Below, piece by piece: positions 46,326-57,554 of a stretch of 64,000 bases of DNA (its first letter is position 1; the number at the start of each line of letters is the position of its first letter). The notes under the pieces are model-generated. The model saw nothing but the letters and a program-made list of their open reading frames with translations, was not told the DNA's origin and ran no database searches. Source of the stretch: Parietaria judaica. Its lineage: Eukaryota > Streptophyta > Magnoliopsida > Rosales > Urticaceae. The stretch spans positions 1,712,001 through 1,776,000 of the forward strand of contig OX940863.1 of NCBI GenBank assembly GCA_954871525.1, in the 5' to 3' direction. Made by a program: the position numbers and the translations under genes.

Positions 46326-46740
46326 GATATCTTGAGAATTGACTTTTTTGTTCACAATCAAACACCCAAATTGACCGTTGTTTTATTATGTAACATGGTA
46401 TCGGAATAATAAGCGTTACTACATGTTCAGTGTTCACACATTTACAATTTTTGAAAATTTAAATGTTCTATACAATGAAGTGTTTTTATATAATTAAATG
46501 TAGGGAAAAAAATAAAAATAAAAAGCAACACGTCGTAATGCTTGAGATAAAAATATGGATGCAACATATAATTCAGATTCCTTATACATGCTTGATATTA
46601 ATATATTGATTGATTAAGATATTAGTGATGAAATTTGATGCTTCTCAAATGGGCAATATGTTATCTTGGATAGCAAATTGACCTATCTTTTATTGCATGG
46701 ACTTAAATCAATTATGCAATACATAGGTAATGTTTAGGAC

Positions 46741-47143
46741 TAGTCCTGTAAATACCGTACCCAGAAACCCGGAATTCTGGTAAAAATCCGAAAAAAATTC
46801 AGAACCAGAACTTTCTGGTTCTGGATTTTTTCAGAACCAGAACTTTCTGGTTCTGGATTTATCCGGAACCAGAAAGTTCTGGTTTCTGGATTTTCAAAAA
46901 ATTCAGATTATGTTTTTATTTTTTTTAATCTGAACCGTTGATATTTTTAATCTAACGGTTATTTTTAAAAAATAAAAAAACAGTAACAAATCGGAACCGG
47001 ATTCCAATATCCGGAAAAAAACCGGAACCAGAAATTCTGGTTCCGGATAAAAACAGAACCAGAAATTTCTGGTTTCTGTTTTTTTTTTCGGATTTGTGAA
47101 AAACAGTACCGGATCCGGTTTTGTTACTGTATTAACAGGACTA
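46741..47143. mobile_element. hAT-type MITE rich in small palindromes, 403 bp
   Basis: The ends TAGTCCTGTAAATAC and, in reverse complement, TAGTCCTGTTAATAC are near-identical inverted repeats. TTTAGGAC is repeated exactly at 46733-46740 and 47144-47151. Inside, six or more short palindromes of the form CCAGAA(A/C)TTTCTGG recur on both halves, each joined to (G/C)GGA words. No coding capacity. Confidence 0.88.
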
Positions 47144-47151
47144 TTTAGGAC

Positions 47152-49547
47152 TAAGTAAGGTCAAAGCACATGGACCAATTATATACTAATGCATAAGAAA
47201 ATATTGCTTAAACTAGACGGTTATCTTTTTCTTCTTTTTTCTTCTAGAATCAAGGTTTGAAAGGGAAACTAAATTTTAATTATATTAAAAAAATATCTAA
47301 AACTTTAAAATAAATTTTAAAGGTAATATTATGTTATATTCTGAGTCTCGGAACTATATCATTTTGATAAAAGTTTCTAAATAATTATTTCTTTATCGTC
47401 TCTTCAAACTTAATGAGTAATACTAAGTCGAATTAGTTAGTCTACTAAAATATGCGTTATTTATTGCACTTCAACACTGCTTCAACTATTTTGATATGAG
47501 AGCTACAAATTCAGGTAGGCTCACTTTGTTCGGGTCCGCCACGCCTGAGTTTGCTCGGGCGTCTGAGTCCGAGTTGTGGGCCGAATTTACCCAAGAAGTA
47601 TAACGTTTATGTCCAATTTGTTCTTTGTTTTTGAAATAAAAAAAATTGGACAGTACCTCCCCAGAATTAGAATCATCTTTGGGATAGCCTTCCCAAACAT
47701 AAATTCATGCTCATTTTATGAGCACAATCTTTATCGGTATATCCGGGTATCGGTTATGAGGCTTGCAAAGCCCGACGGATCGGCATAAGTCAGATTCTAC
47801 TCTTGCTTGTTGCATATTGTCTGTCTAAACAAATTGCCCTTTTGCTTGCAAGAAGAGATAGATGATGACTAATTCGTCAAAAAAAAAAAAAAAAAAAACA
47901 GTTGCTTTCACAATTTTGTACTACGTTAACATCAGCCTGTGAATAATTCAAAAAAATCGTTGTAAGCGCTTACGTTTTTATACTGAAAAAGACTTCTATT
48001 ATACCATAATTATCTATTTATTTTATTTTTCAATATTGGCTTATATTCAAGTGAGATAGAGGGTATTACATAGTTCATTAGATATTAATTAAATTGATCC
48101 TGATGCTAATTGGCTCATCTCCTTGTCATATTGAATTATCGAATATTCTTTGTTTTTCATTAAATTAAAAATATAATGTCAAGTAATTAAAAGTTAATTA
48201 TTATTCGCGACACTGACACACGAGACCGAATAAGCACGAAGACACGTATTTATCAACATAAGCACGAAGACACGTGTTTTGCAGAAATTATTGCATGATT
48301 TGTGCGTGGCATCACCGAAAGAAAAAACATTCCTTTATCTTCTTTATTAATTTTTATTTTATTTTAATTAAATTGTATTTACATAAACAGATAATACAGA
48401 TAAGCAATATTAAATATATAGCTTAATTTATCCTTTAGGTTGGCCTCGTGGGACCCGCTAGTTGTGACAACTGACGACATAGAACATAACGATAATTTCA
48501 ATCTTATCTTCCAAGTATTTTATTTGTATTATGCTCAATTATTTTTGGTAATTATCTTGTACTATAGTTTATGGATTTTATTTTTTCATAGGGTGAAATT
48601 TTATCACGAGGCAATTTAAATATAAATTTAATCTTGGACGATTAGGTCGAATTGACACCGATTATTTTGTTAATATATATAGCACGTAGCCTAAGCCCTA
48701 AAAAGGTTTTTATCAAAGTAATTATCGTACGTGAAACAGATTTATTTAAATTATTTTCTTACTATAATGATTGATGTTTTTATATATTCTAAAATAGAAG
48801 GGTGATTTTTTATTATTAACAAGACCGACTAATGACTCGAATTCGAGTATACCGAATTCAAAATAAAAAGTTAACATTAAATATATTTCAGAGTCGAAAT
48901 CAATTTATAAAATAAATAAAAAAGACGTGTGTTTCGATTGTTTTTTTTTAATCACGTTGATTGTAAATTAGCTGTTGAATAATTAATTATGAATGATAAA
49001 TTTTAATATTATTTTGAATAACAAATGTTGATTGTTTACAATTATTAACGATATTTAGATGTATGTTAGTTAATTTAAATAATAAATTATTAATATTAAT
49101 ATTGAGTAATCTTTATGTATTTTAAACTTTTAATTAAATATCACTGTTCAGAAAAAAAATATAATTGAATTTGTAAATCGAAATTATAAACTAAATAGAA
49201 TAAGTGTTTGTATATTTTGTAATAATCGATTTATATTTTCAAAATTAGAAATATAAATGTCGTAAAAAATTGAAAATTTTAAGACTGATGCGGATCGATT
49301 TACTCTTACTAAAACCATCAAAACGTGTGTTTATTTTAGGAAATCAATTTGCGAGGTTTTAATTAAATCACCATTTATGTTAGTTCGTTAATAATTGAAG
49401 GAAAAATCACGAGTGGCCGACATAGCTAGAGATTTAGGCCTTAATTCAATTTCAAGTTTTCAACTATTATTGTCGACAACTTGACATGTTACAAAAGTTT
49501 TGTTGAATTAAAATTAGCATAACCAAACGATTAGTTTTCTTAGTCTT
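47152..49547. other. AT-rich intergenic DNA
   Basis: Around 47510-47900 a G+C-richer stretch ends in GACTAATTCGTC followed by about 21 A, which could be the 3' end of a poly(A)-type retroposon; I found no matching 5' duplication. At 48236-48287 the word AAGCACGAAGACACGT occurs twice. The remainder is AT-rich with no gene. Confidence 0.45.
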
Positions 49548-50176
49548 TCTTAATGCTCAAAATTCGATTAATGGTAGAAGTCGTGATTTAACTCTGGGCC
49601 AGTGTATGTGGTCGCGTGAACGGTCAAAGGTGGAGTCAACATGGTTGATTATGACTCGAGTTTTCTTAGGCGAGATTGTCATATCCGGCGAAGTTTCGAG
49701 CTGTTCTAGCAACGTCTAGGCGGCGAAGTGTCCCTGAAACACGAAAAACACGTCTAAAGGGGTACGAAGGGGAGAACCGTCGAACACTATCTAACGCTCA
49801 ACATTAGTAGGATTGTCATTCGTAAAGAGGGCTCGGTGGTGGGTGAGAAATTTTTTTTGGCGGAGTATTGGTGTCAAGCCCCTGAGTGGTAAATGACCTT
49901 GATGTTACCTCACCGGGTAGCTTAGAACTTTTTTAGGTCGCCGCCGAGGGCCTTTTAAGGTCTTTGTCGTCTCGCCGCGTCGTCAGGGGCCCTTTAAGGT
50001 TAGTGTAACCTTGTCGGGTCATCTAGACCAGGCTCTCGGAGGTGGGTTTCAGTCTTCGGACTTCGTCTTTTGAGCCTCGTCTTCTCGATTTGCCCATTGG
50101 GTTTTGACTTTTGTTAATAGACTTTGGCTTTCATCTTACGGACCATATTTATATAATTTAAAAAATACGTATAATA
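49548..50176. mobile_element. Decayed solo LTR related to the 15-21.5 kb element
   Basis: The start (TTAATGCTCAAAATTCGATT) resembles TTAATGCCTAAAAATCGATT of the large element's LTR. ACGCTCAACATTAGT is shared exactly in the middle, and the end AAAAATACGTATAATA corresponds to AAAAATACGCATAACA. There is no interior or second LTR, and no target duplication was found. Divergence is high, so it is an older relative. Confidence 0.65.
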
Positions 50177-52569
50177 ATTTTTAATTATTTTTTCCCTTTT
50201 TCTCTTTGTTGCGGGATTAATGGGTAATTATGTATCTATTGTTCACATGTCTAGAAAGACTTATTCTAATTGAAAAAATAAAAGTTTATCATGAATAACG
50301 TTATTGTCCCTCACTCACTTGTAAATTGTGTTTGGTTGTTTTGTATGATATATTAACACGTTTGGTTCAATACAGTTTTTTTGCATAACTTTAACACTCA
50401 TTAATCATTAGGCAAGTTTCTCCTAATTAATTAATTAATCATTTTATCAAACGAGAAATGTCGGTTAACAATCAATGTTTGATGATAATTGAATTATTAT
50501 TGTGTCTTAAAATACCTTTTGACTTGTATTTTAAAAATACTTAAGAAACAAAAAATAAATAAATGCATATTGATTATTTTGGCACACTCTTATGTCATTG
50601 GTTCATGACTTATTTCATAGTTTTTTTATTTGATGAAGTCAATGGTAATGGGCATTTTTGATGGACCACTTGGAATTTTATCTCATGAAATAAAATATAA
50701 TATAAAGTCTTTCTCATATCTTATTATGTTGTCCATTTTTTTTAAAGAAATTATATGGCCAATCCTTGGATGCATTGTTTAAATTTCTTTAATGTCGGTT
50801 GTTTTACTTATCTTTTGGAGAAATAATGTCAACTATGTAACTTGTTGGTTGTCTATAATTATATATATATATATATATATATATTTGTTTTTTTAGAGCG
50901 ATAGAATACACACACATATATATACATATATATATTTATTGGAAGTTTAAGTCACCTTCAATGGCAATATTGCATATACTTTGAGATTCAAGCAATAATC
51001 TTGTGCTTGCTTGCCATGTTTGTGAATTTATATTTTGCCTTTTTGACTTTGTTGTGATTAAGTGGTTTATATTAATTTGATAATATAAAAAATAAACATT
51101 CTTCTTCTTAAATAACATTTAATCTTTATAATTTAAGTCAACCATATGTTTTGAATAGATTAAATACAGCCATCTCATCAAATAAATTTACAATTAAATC
51201 ATTTTTTTAGTGGTAATAAAAATTTGCGAGCAAAACAAAATGTATCAAATGCGGATATTTTGATGTAAGTTGATATCTTGTGATAATAATTCTCAACCAA
51301 GTGGTGCAATTTTTTATAGTTTTAATTGTAAGACAAGAATATATAAAATATTTCCATTCAAACAAATATATGTGTACATATATATATATAATATTTACAT
51401 ATATTATGTAACAAGTTGTATTTAGTATTTCACCCTTTCACCACTCTTCAATACCATAGTCGATAACTTCTGTGAAATTTGAATGATTGATTAAGTTAAT
51501 TACTTCTTGATTACAAGTCAACAAATAATTGCCACACTTTGATAATATGGTTATATGAATAATCATTATATGTTATTTAGAGATTACAACGACAAATATA
51601 CTTAAATTTATGTCAATTTAACGATTAATGTATGTACAAAAATAATGTTTGTAAAGGCCAAAATGCCAAATTAAGTAAAAGCTTAAAGTTTTAAGTTTTC
51701 CTGTCTTGTAAATAACATGTGTTAATGAAATTGATTAATTAAATACGTGTAAATAACAATTACATGTCACTATAAACTATCAAAGAAAGATAAAATGAAA
51801 GAAAACACATACTCTACACTTTACTTAGCTTGGATTATTTTACAATTAAATTTAACTAATTAATTACTAATCTTATTTTAATTCAAATACATTTGCCGCT
51901 ATTAGTTAGGGGGGGAAATTGCATAATGTTTCTCTCTAATAACGCATTAACCAATTATTAAAGCAATCTATGATTTAGATCCAAAAAAATACAACAAAGT
52001 TGTTTATATCATTAGCCTATGATTTTTCTATAATTACTAATTGGAATCCACTTGTTGATTGCTAGTGAAGTGATGGGTATTTTTGAAAAGAAATTGGGAA
52101 ATGCCTTGTCTTTGTCCCTTGTGTACTATTATTGTTGCTTTGTGCCAAAATGGAACTTATATGGTCCTACCATAGATAGTATTTTATCCCAATTGATTCC
52201 CTACTTGATGCATTTTCTTTTATTTTGGACCATCGGATTTGGATCCATTTTTCAAAGTTATGTGGCCACTTTCGTTTAGATTTGGAAAGGAAAATGACTG
52301 CAATGTTGAGAAATGTAGACGCTAAAAGAGTCTTTGAAAAGATATCAATTACTTTATTATAGGATTTAATGAAAATGAATTGTTGATAAACTCCTCATAG
52401 TACTGTTCAAAAAGTATTTTTTTCTGATTATTTGTCGGTTTTTATTTTATTTAGAAAAACCCATAAAATGTAAAAAAAAAACACCTAAGTTTAAAAGAAA
52501 TGCCCATATTTTCATAAAACTAATTTATACCCACTAATAATTTTGTTTGGACCATATTACCCTTAATAT
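50177..52569. other. AT-rich intergenic DNA
   Basis: An (AT)n tract at 50859-50884 is the only clear structure. A 75-codon open frame at 52052-52279 has no recognisable domain. No RNA gene was seen. Confidence 0.55.
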
Positions 52570-52578
52570 TAGTTATTA

Positions 52579-53883
52579 GGGTTATTACCGGCATATGTTC
52601 CTGTTCTTTTGCAAACATCCGACTTATGTTCCCGTTCTTTTTTTTTCGCGGCATATGTTCCTGTTCTTTTGCAAACATCTGACTTATGTTCCCGTTCTTT
52701 TTTTTTTCGCGGCATATGTTCCTGTCCTTTTGCAAACATCCGACTTATGTCCCCGTTCTTTTTTTTTCGCGGCATAGATTCCATAAGTCTTAATACGTAC
52801 TCAAAGTCAACCTCCGTTAACCACGGTTCTCACCGATACCCGCGAGCTTCCGTCGTGGGAGGGTTCGGTGCCGAGGAGAATTGGCGTTAGGCAGAAGCAG
52901 TAAAGACACAAAGGAGATTCTAGTGGACCGAGGTTGGGATCACCATGACCGATGACTATAGGAAAACCATCAATGACCTGTCTCCGAAGTGTTGGAAAAT
53001 ATTGCAATGAAAATAAAATTGAGATAGCGTCAAGTGGGTCGAAACGTTGAGTCTTTGGGTAACGGAGTTCAAGGAGTCTTTGTTCCTATTGTTTTATGTT
53101 GTGGGTCTTTGGGTAACGGAGTTCAAGGAGTCTTAGTTCGCTAGCAAACTTTGAAATGTTACGAAGTTTGGGGTTGACCGATTATATCTTGGGAAGCTAA
53201 TTGCCTAACGAAACTCAAGCACGTAGATGATGCGAATCAAGCTTTAAGAAGAGATTCCAACGCGTCTCGGGAATCACTAACGTTTTCTATTTACAGGATA
53301 TCAAGAACAATTTTCGGACAAAAGAGATAAGCCGATGCTTGTCAAATTCAATAACACATCGATATGTATTTTAAATTTACTCGCTACTATTTTTCTATAA
53401 TTTATTTCTCATATATTATCATCTCTATAAAAATATACCTAGCGTTGCAAGGCTGTGAAACTCGGGCTCTGCTCGAACCAATCAGTGAAGATGAAGTTTG
53501 TCGAGGTGTACATGACACTTGGCAAAAACAAACGGATATAGACGGAAGTATTAACATAGGTTGAATTTGAGTATGTTTTAAGACTTATGGAATATATGCC
53601 GCTAAAAAAAAAAAAGAACAAGAACATAAGTAGGATATTTGCAAAAGAACGGGAACATATGCCGGTATTAAGGGCGTGACAAACTAACGGACATAGACGG
53701 AAGTGTTACCGGAGGTTGACTTTGAGTACGTTTTAAGACTTATGGAATATATGCCGCAAAAAAAAAACGGGAACATAAGTCGGATGTTTGCAAAAGAACA
53801 GGAATATATGCCGCGAAAAAAAAAGAACGGGAACATAAGTCGGATGTTTGCAAAAAAACAGGAACATATGCCGGTAATAACCC
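52579..53883. mobile_element. Mutator-like element with multiplied termini and an unidentified core, 1.3 kb
   Basis: Terminal inverted repeats start GGGTTATTACCGGCATATG and the exact 9-bp word TAGTTATTA flanks both sides (52570-52578 and 53884-53892). The left terminus holds three tandem ~60-bp units (GGCATATGTTCCTGTTC, then TTTGCAAACATC). The right end of the element is itself duplicated: 53540-53680 and 53690-53883 both contain TTTTAAGACTTATGGAATAT. The middle (52830-53520) is G+C-richer and non-repetitive, apart from a duplicated GTCTTTGGGTAACGGAGTTC word at 53055 and 53103. It may be captured host DNA, but I recognise no protein in it. Confidence 0.82.
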
Positions 53884-54053
53884 TAGTTATTAATATTAAT
53901 TTTTGTTTAATTATTATTAATTATATATTTTAATTTCGAAATTATTTTTCCTATAATTGTGGTTTTATTTCCTTTAATTTATCCCTCAATTAATTTCATT
54001 TTCAAAATCCTCACTCCTCTTTTACTCTCGTTCACTTTCCTATACACATATAT

Positions 54054-54121
54054 ACACACACGTACATACGTTATCTCTCATATATATATATATATGAGAG
54101 ATAACGTATGTACGTGTGTGT
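54054..54121. repeat. Perfect 68-bp palindrome
   Basis: Positions i and 108175-i are complementary from 54054 to 54121 without a mismatch. The arms carry CACACACGTACATACGTTAT and CTCTC, around an (AT)n centre. After one mismatched pair the pairing resumes for a few bases. Confidence 0.88.
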
Positions 54122-54301
54122 GTATACACACACACGTACATACACCGTCCGCGAGAATTTCTCCCTCCTCTCCGTCCGTGAACGCTTCTCTCTCTCTCTC
54201 TCTCTATACTTCGGAGCACCTTTGTTGTCGCTGCTGTTTGGAGTGCCGTCAACGACGGTGGCCTTCGGCACTCCTTCTTCGACTGCGCTCACCGCCGGGG
54301 A

Positions 54302-54556
54302 GGCCATTCATTCGCTCGCCGTTCGCTTCTCCGCCATCTCCCTGTCGCCGCCGCGCAATCTCGGCAATGTCGCTCTGCCGCACCGATCCCGGTCTCTATC
54401 ATCTTGTCGTCGTCGTTTAAGCTCAGGCTGTGGATTCCCGTGAGCGCCGGCGAGGATGCGAAGAGCGGAGGAATGAGGAAGACGCTCGAGCTCGGATCGT
54501 TGTTCGGCCTATGGTACCTCTTCGACATCTACTTCGACAGCGTGGAGCCTTTGTAA
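54302..54556 (+). pseudogene. Fragment of a phosphoenolpyruvate/phosphate translocator (PPT) first exon
   Basis: An open frame without its own suitable ATG ends SAGEDAKSGGMRKTLELG, then SLFGLWYLFDIYFDSVEPL and TAA at 54554-54556. The GLWYLF-IYF stretch matches the first membrane span of plastid PPT proteins, which exchange phosphoenolpyruvate for phosphate across the inner envelope. The family carries Asn where this copy has Asp (DIYFD), and the remaining membrane spans are absent. Upstream serine/arginine-rich sequence could be a decayed transit peptide. I read it as a truncated gene copy. A short functional product is unlikely. Confidence 0.65.
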
Positions 54557-54574
54557 GGATAGTTACCATTTGGT

Positions 54575-55075
54575 TATTACATGTACGCATTTGTAACTAT
54601 ATAAGTATTCGTAACTATAATTACGTAATTTTAGTTTTGTAATTACAGTTATGTAATTACAATTTTTTCGTAGTTACAGTTTCGTAATTATAATTACATA
54701 TACGTAACTATAGTTACGTAATTTTAGTTTTGTAATTACAGTAACGTAATTAAAAAAATTTCGTCATAAAAGTTCCGTAACTACATATACGTATCCGTAA
54801 CTATAGTTACGTAATTTTAGTTTTGTAATTATAGTTACATAATTATAATATTTTTGTAATTACAGTTTTGTAACTATATATACGTATCCGTAATTAGGAG
54901 GATACGTAAATATAAATTCGTAATTTAAATTACGAATACAGGCATAGTCATTTACTATTATAAATTCGTAACTTAAATTACATTTACAGATATATTGATT
55001 TACTAGTATAATTTTGTACAATTCGTAACTTAACTTCAAGTAATACTATTTAGAATTCGTAACTTAAACTACAAA
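54575..55075. repeat. Degenerate GTAATTAC/GTAACTATAGTTAC repeat field
   Basis: For about 500 bp the words CGTAATTA, GTAACTATAGTTACGTAATT and TTTTGTAATTACAG recur every 20-40 bp, and several are self-complementary. The repeat decays rightwards into CGTAACTTAAATTAC. It starts directly after the PPT fragment's stop codon. Confidence 0.75.
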
Positions 55076-55079
55076 TTAA

Positions 55080-57365
55080 TAGATTAGATAGAATAGAATT
55101 GAATTTGTTTTTAAAAATTATATCGTTAAAATAATTTAAATTTTTGAATTTTTGAAATAAAATCATTAAAATAAAATCATTTAAATTTTGAATACTGATT
55201 AATAGGGAGAATTTTAAATCGTTATTGTATTTACCTATATTTAAGGAAAGAATTGTGTTTTGATTTAATTAATTCAAATAATTATTTGATTTGTACACAA
55301 TTAATTCGAATATCCCCACGTCTAAAATAAATAGGAAACCTATATTCAAGGAAAGAAATTTATTTTGTTTTAATTAATTAGAATAATTGTTGATTTTTGT
55401 TATTTAATTTTTTCACACGTAAAAAAAAAAAAGAAGGGTATATTGGTCCATATTGCAATTAGTTGGTGGTTTTAATTACCAATAATAGGTTTGGGCATTT
55501 TTTTGAAACATTGAGTCACAAATGAGCTTTTGCTTCATTTACCTTTTTTTTTTAATCTTTTAGAAACCCGATATAGTCTCTTTCCGGTTTGAAAAAATTA
55601 TATTTTTATGCAATTCTTTTAGTGAAGAGTTTATTTAATAAAAGTAATCCAAGCTACTTATCAGACGAAATAAGGGTAAATAAAATTTGTGCAGACTAAA
55701 ATTATAATAAGTTAGTATAATTTTTTAGTTTGAAAAAATAATATTAAAATTAAACTGAATTATACTTTCGGCCAAGATCGTATTGAAATATTTGTAATAT
55801 GAGCATCTAAATCTTGTAAAAAGTACGTTGATATAGTCATAGTCTCTTTTTTTCTTCTTCTTCTTCTGAATCGTTTTCGATACTATTTTATAATATTTAA
55901 GCACTATCGTCATTAAAATAAATAATATATATAAACGTAATTTAGTAATTCTTATATATAATGCAAATTTTACCATTGGAGGAAGTACTAGCCTTTTTAG
56001 AGACATAAATTTAGTGCAAGTCTAGTACTTGTTTCTTTGACTACTATTAAAGTTAATTTAATACATCTAATTATTATCTGCATATGCCTCTTTCTTTACA
56101 CAAAATCCATACCAATAGATGATTACAGTTAATAATAATGCTTTTGTTTAATCTTTAATAAGCTTAGTGAGTAAATAATTATTAAAAAAATCTAAAGCTT
56201 CTAGAAGGCATAAAAAGTAACGGTACAAGACAAAAAGATATTGTGGATGGCAAAATCAGAATTGGGTGTATGCCACTAAATCACTAACTAGCGTCTAATC
56301 CCCAAAAAAGAGAACAAAGTTATCACTTTAGTCACGTTATATTGCAACCTAAAATAATTATATCCACTATAATATAAATAACTATATATATATATATATT
56401 TTTGCTTCCTTATATACTAAGCATTTTCCATTTTAAGCAACATGTTGATGTTGCTAATTGCTCTTTCCAACTTCATATATAATCTTTTCAAATAACATTT
56501 TTTTTATACTAATATTTACAATTAATCACGGAAAAATATTACGATAATAAAATACGATACTCTCGATAATATAAAATAAAATAAAAAATTCACATTCTCT
56601 AACATTTATTGCACTAAAAAATTAGGGGTAGCAATTCATGTTCGTGCCATGTTTTGTCATTTTTGACCTATTTTTAAGTAAACGCAACCTCTATTTACAT
56701 ACCGTGTCGACCCGTTTTAACCCGTTTAACTTATTTTTAGATGAAGGATTATTTCATATTACTCATTTAATTTAATTTATTTATTATTAAAAACTTTAAA
56801 ATCAAAATTTTCTAAACAACGTAATTTATAAAATAAAAAAATATAAAGTGCTTATATATTAAGTATTAAAACACTAAATAATTAACTCTCTATTCATTAG
56901 CCGTTGTCTAATTGAGTCTCATCATGTTATCATGTTTGTGGCGTATTCATCTATTATTTAATTGTGTTAATCATGTCCGACACGATTAGACTTAGAGTCA
57001 TTTATGGTCGACCCAAGGTCATTTATAACGTACCGTGTTTCGTGCTTAGCCTCGTAAATCGTAATATCACTCCTACGGGGAATTATAAAATAATAAAAAA
57101 TAAATTTAATTTTTTATGATTTTTTACACGTAAGGTTACTAATAAATAGAGGTGTGCAATAGCATCCGCCTTGCAGTTATATTCCGTTTCTAGTTTGGCC
57201 AGGGAATATTTGCAATGATGATTCATTTCCCACCGCAAACGAAAACAATCATGATTCATGACCCTAAATAAATAAATAAAATATGGGGTGGACCATTTAG
57301 ACAAAGAAACATAAAAGAGGGGCAGAAACAGCAATAATGAAAAGAGAAACGGCCGTTCTGACTGA
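55080..57365. other. AT-rich intergenic DNA
   Basis: It contains (AT)n at about 56384-56399 and short A/T runs. No gene, RNA or mobile-element boundary could be supported. Confidence 0.55.
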
Positions 57366-57373
57366 AGTTCCAA

Positions 57374-57448
57374 TGAGAGAGAGAGAGAGTTTACAAAAGC
57401 TTCTAGAAAGAAACCCCAAATCTTATCACTTTCTCTCTCCTATAAATA
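57374..57448 (+). promoter_or_regulatory. Core promoter of the F-box/kelch gene
   Basis: A GAGAGAGAGAGAG run lies at 57376-57388 and TATAAATA at 57441-57448, about 107 bp upstream of the ATG. CT-rich leader sequence follows, as in many plant genes. Confidence 0.6.
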
Positions 57449-57554
57449 TCACCCCAAATTGCCCCTCCTTCCCTAGCCATTCCTTTCCTTTCCTTCACTT
57501 CTCTCTCATCGAAACCCCTGTCTCTCTCTACTTTCTCGCTCTACTATTATTTCC

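Noticed and set aside
52520..52784. MPRKKKNG-repeat peptide frames
   Set aside because: They arise from the three terminal tandem units of the Mutator-like element.
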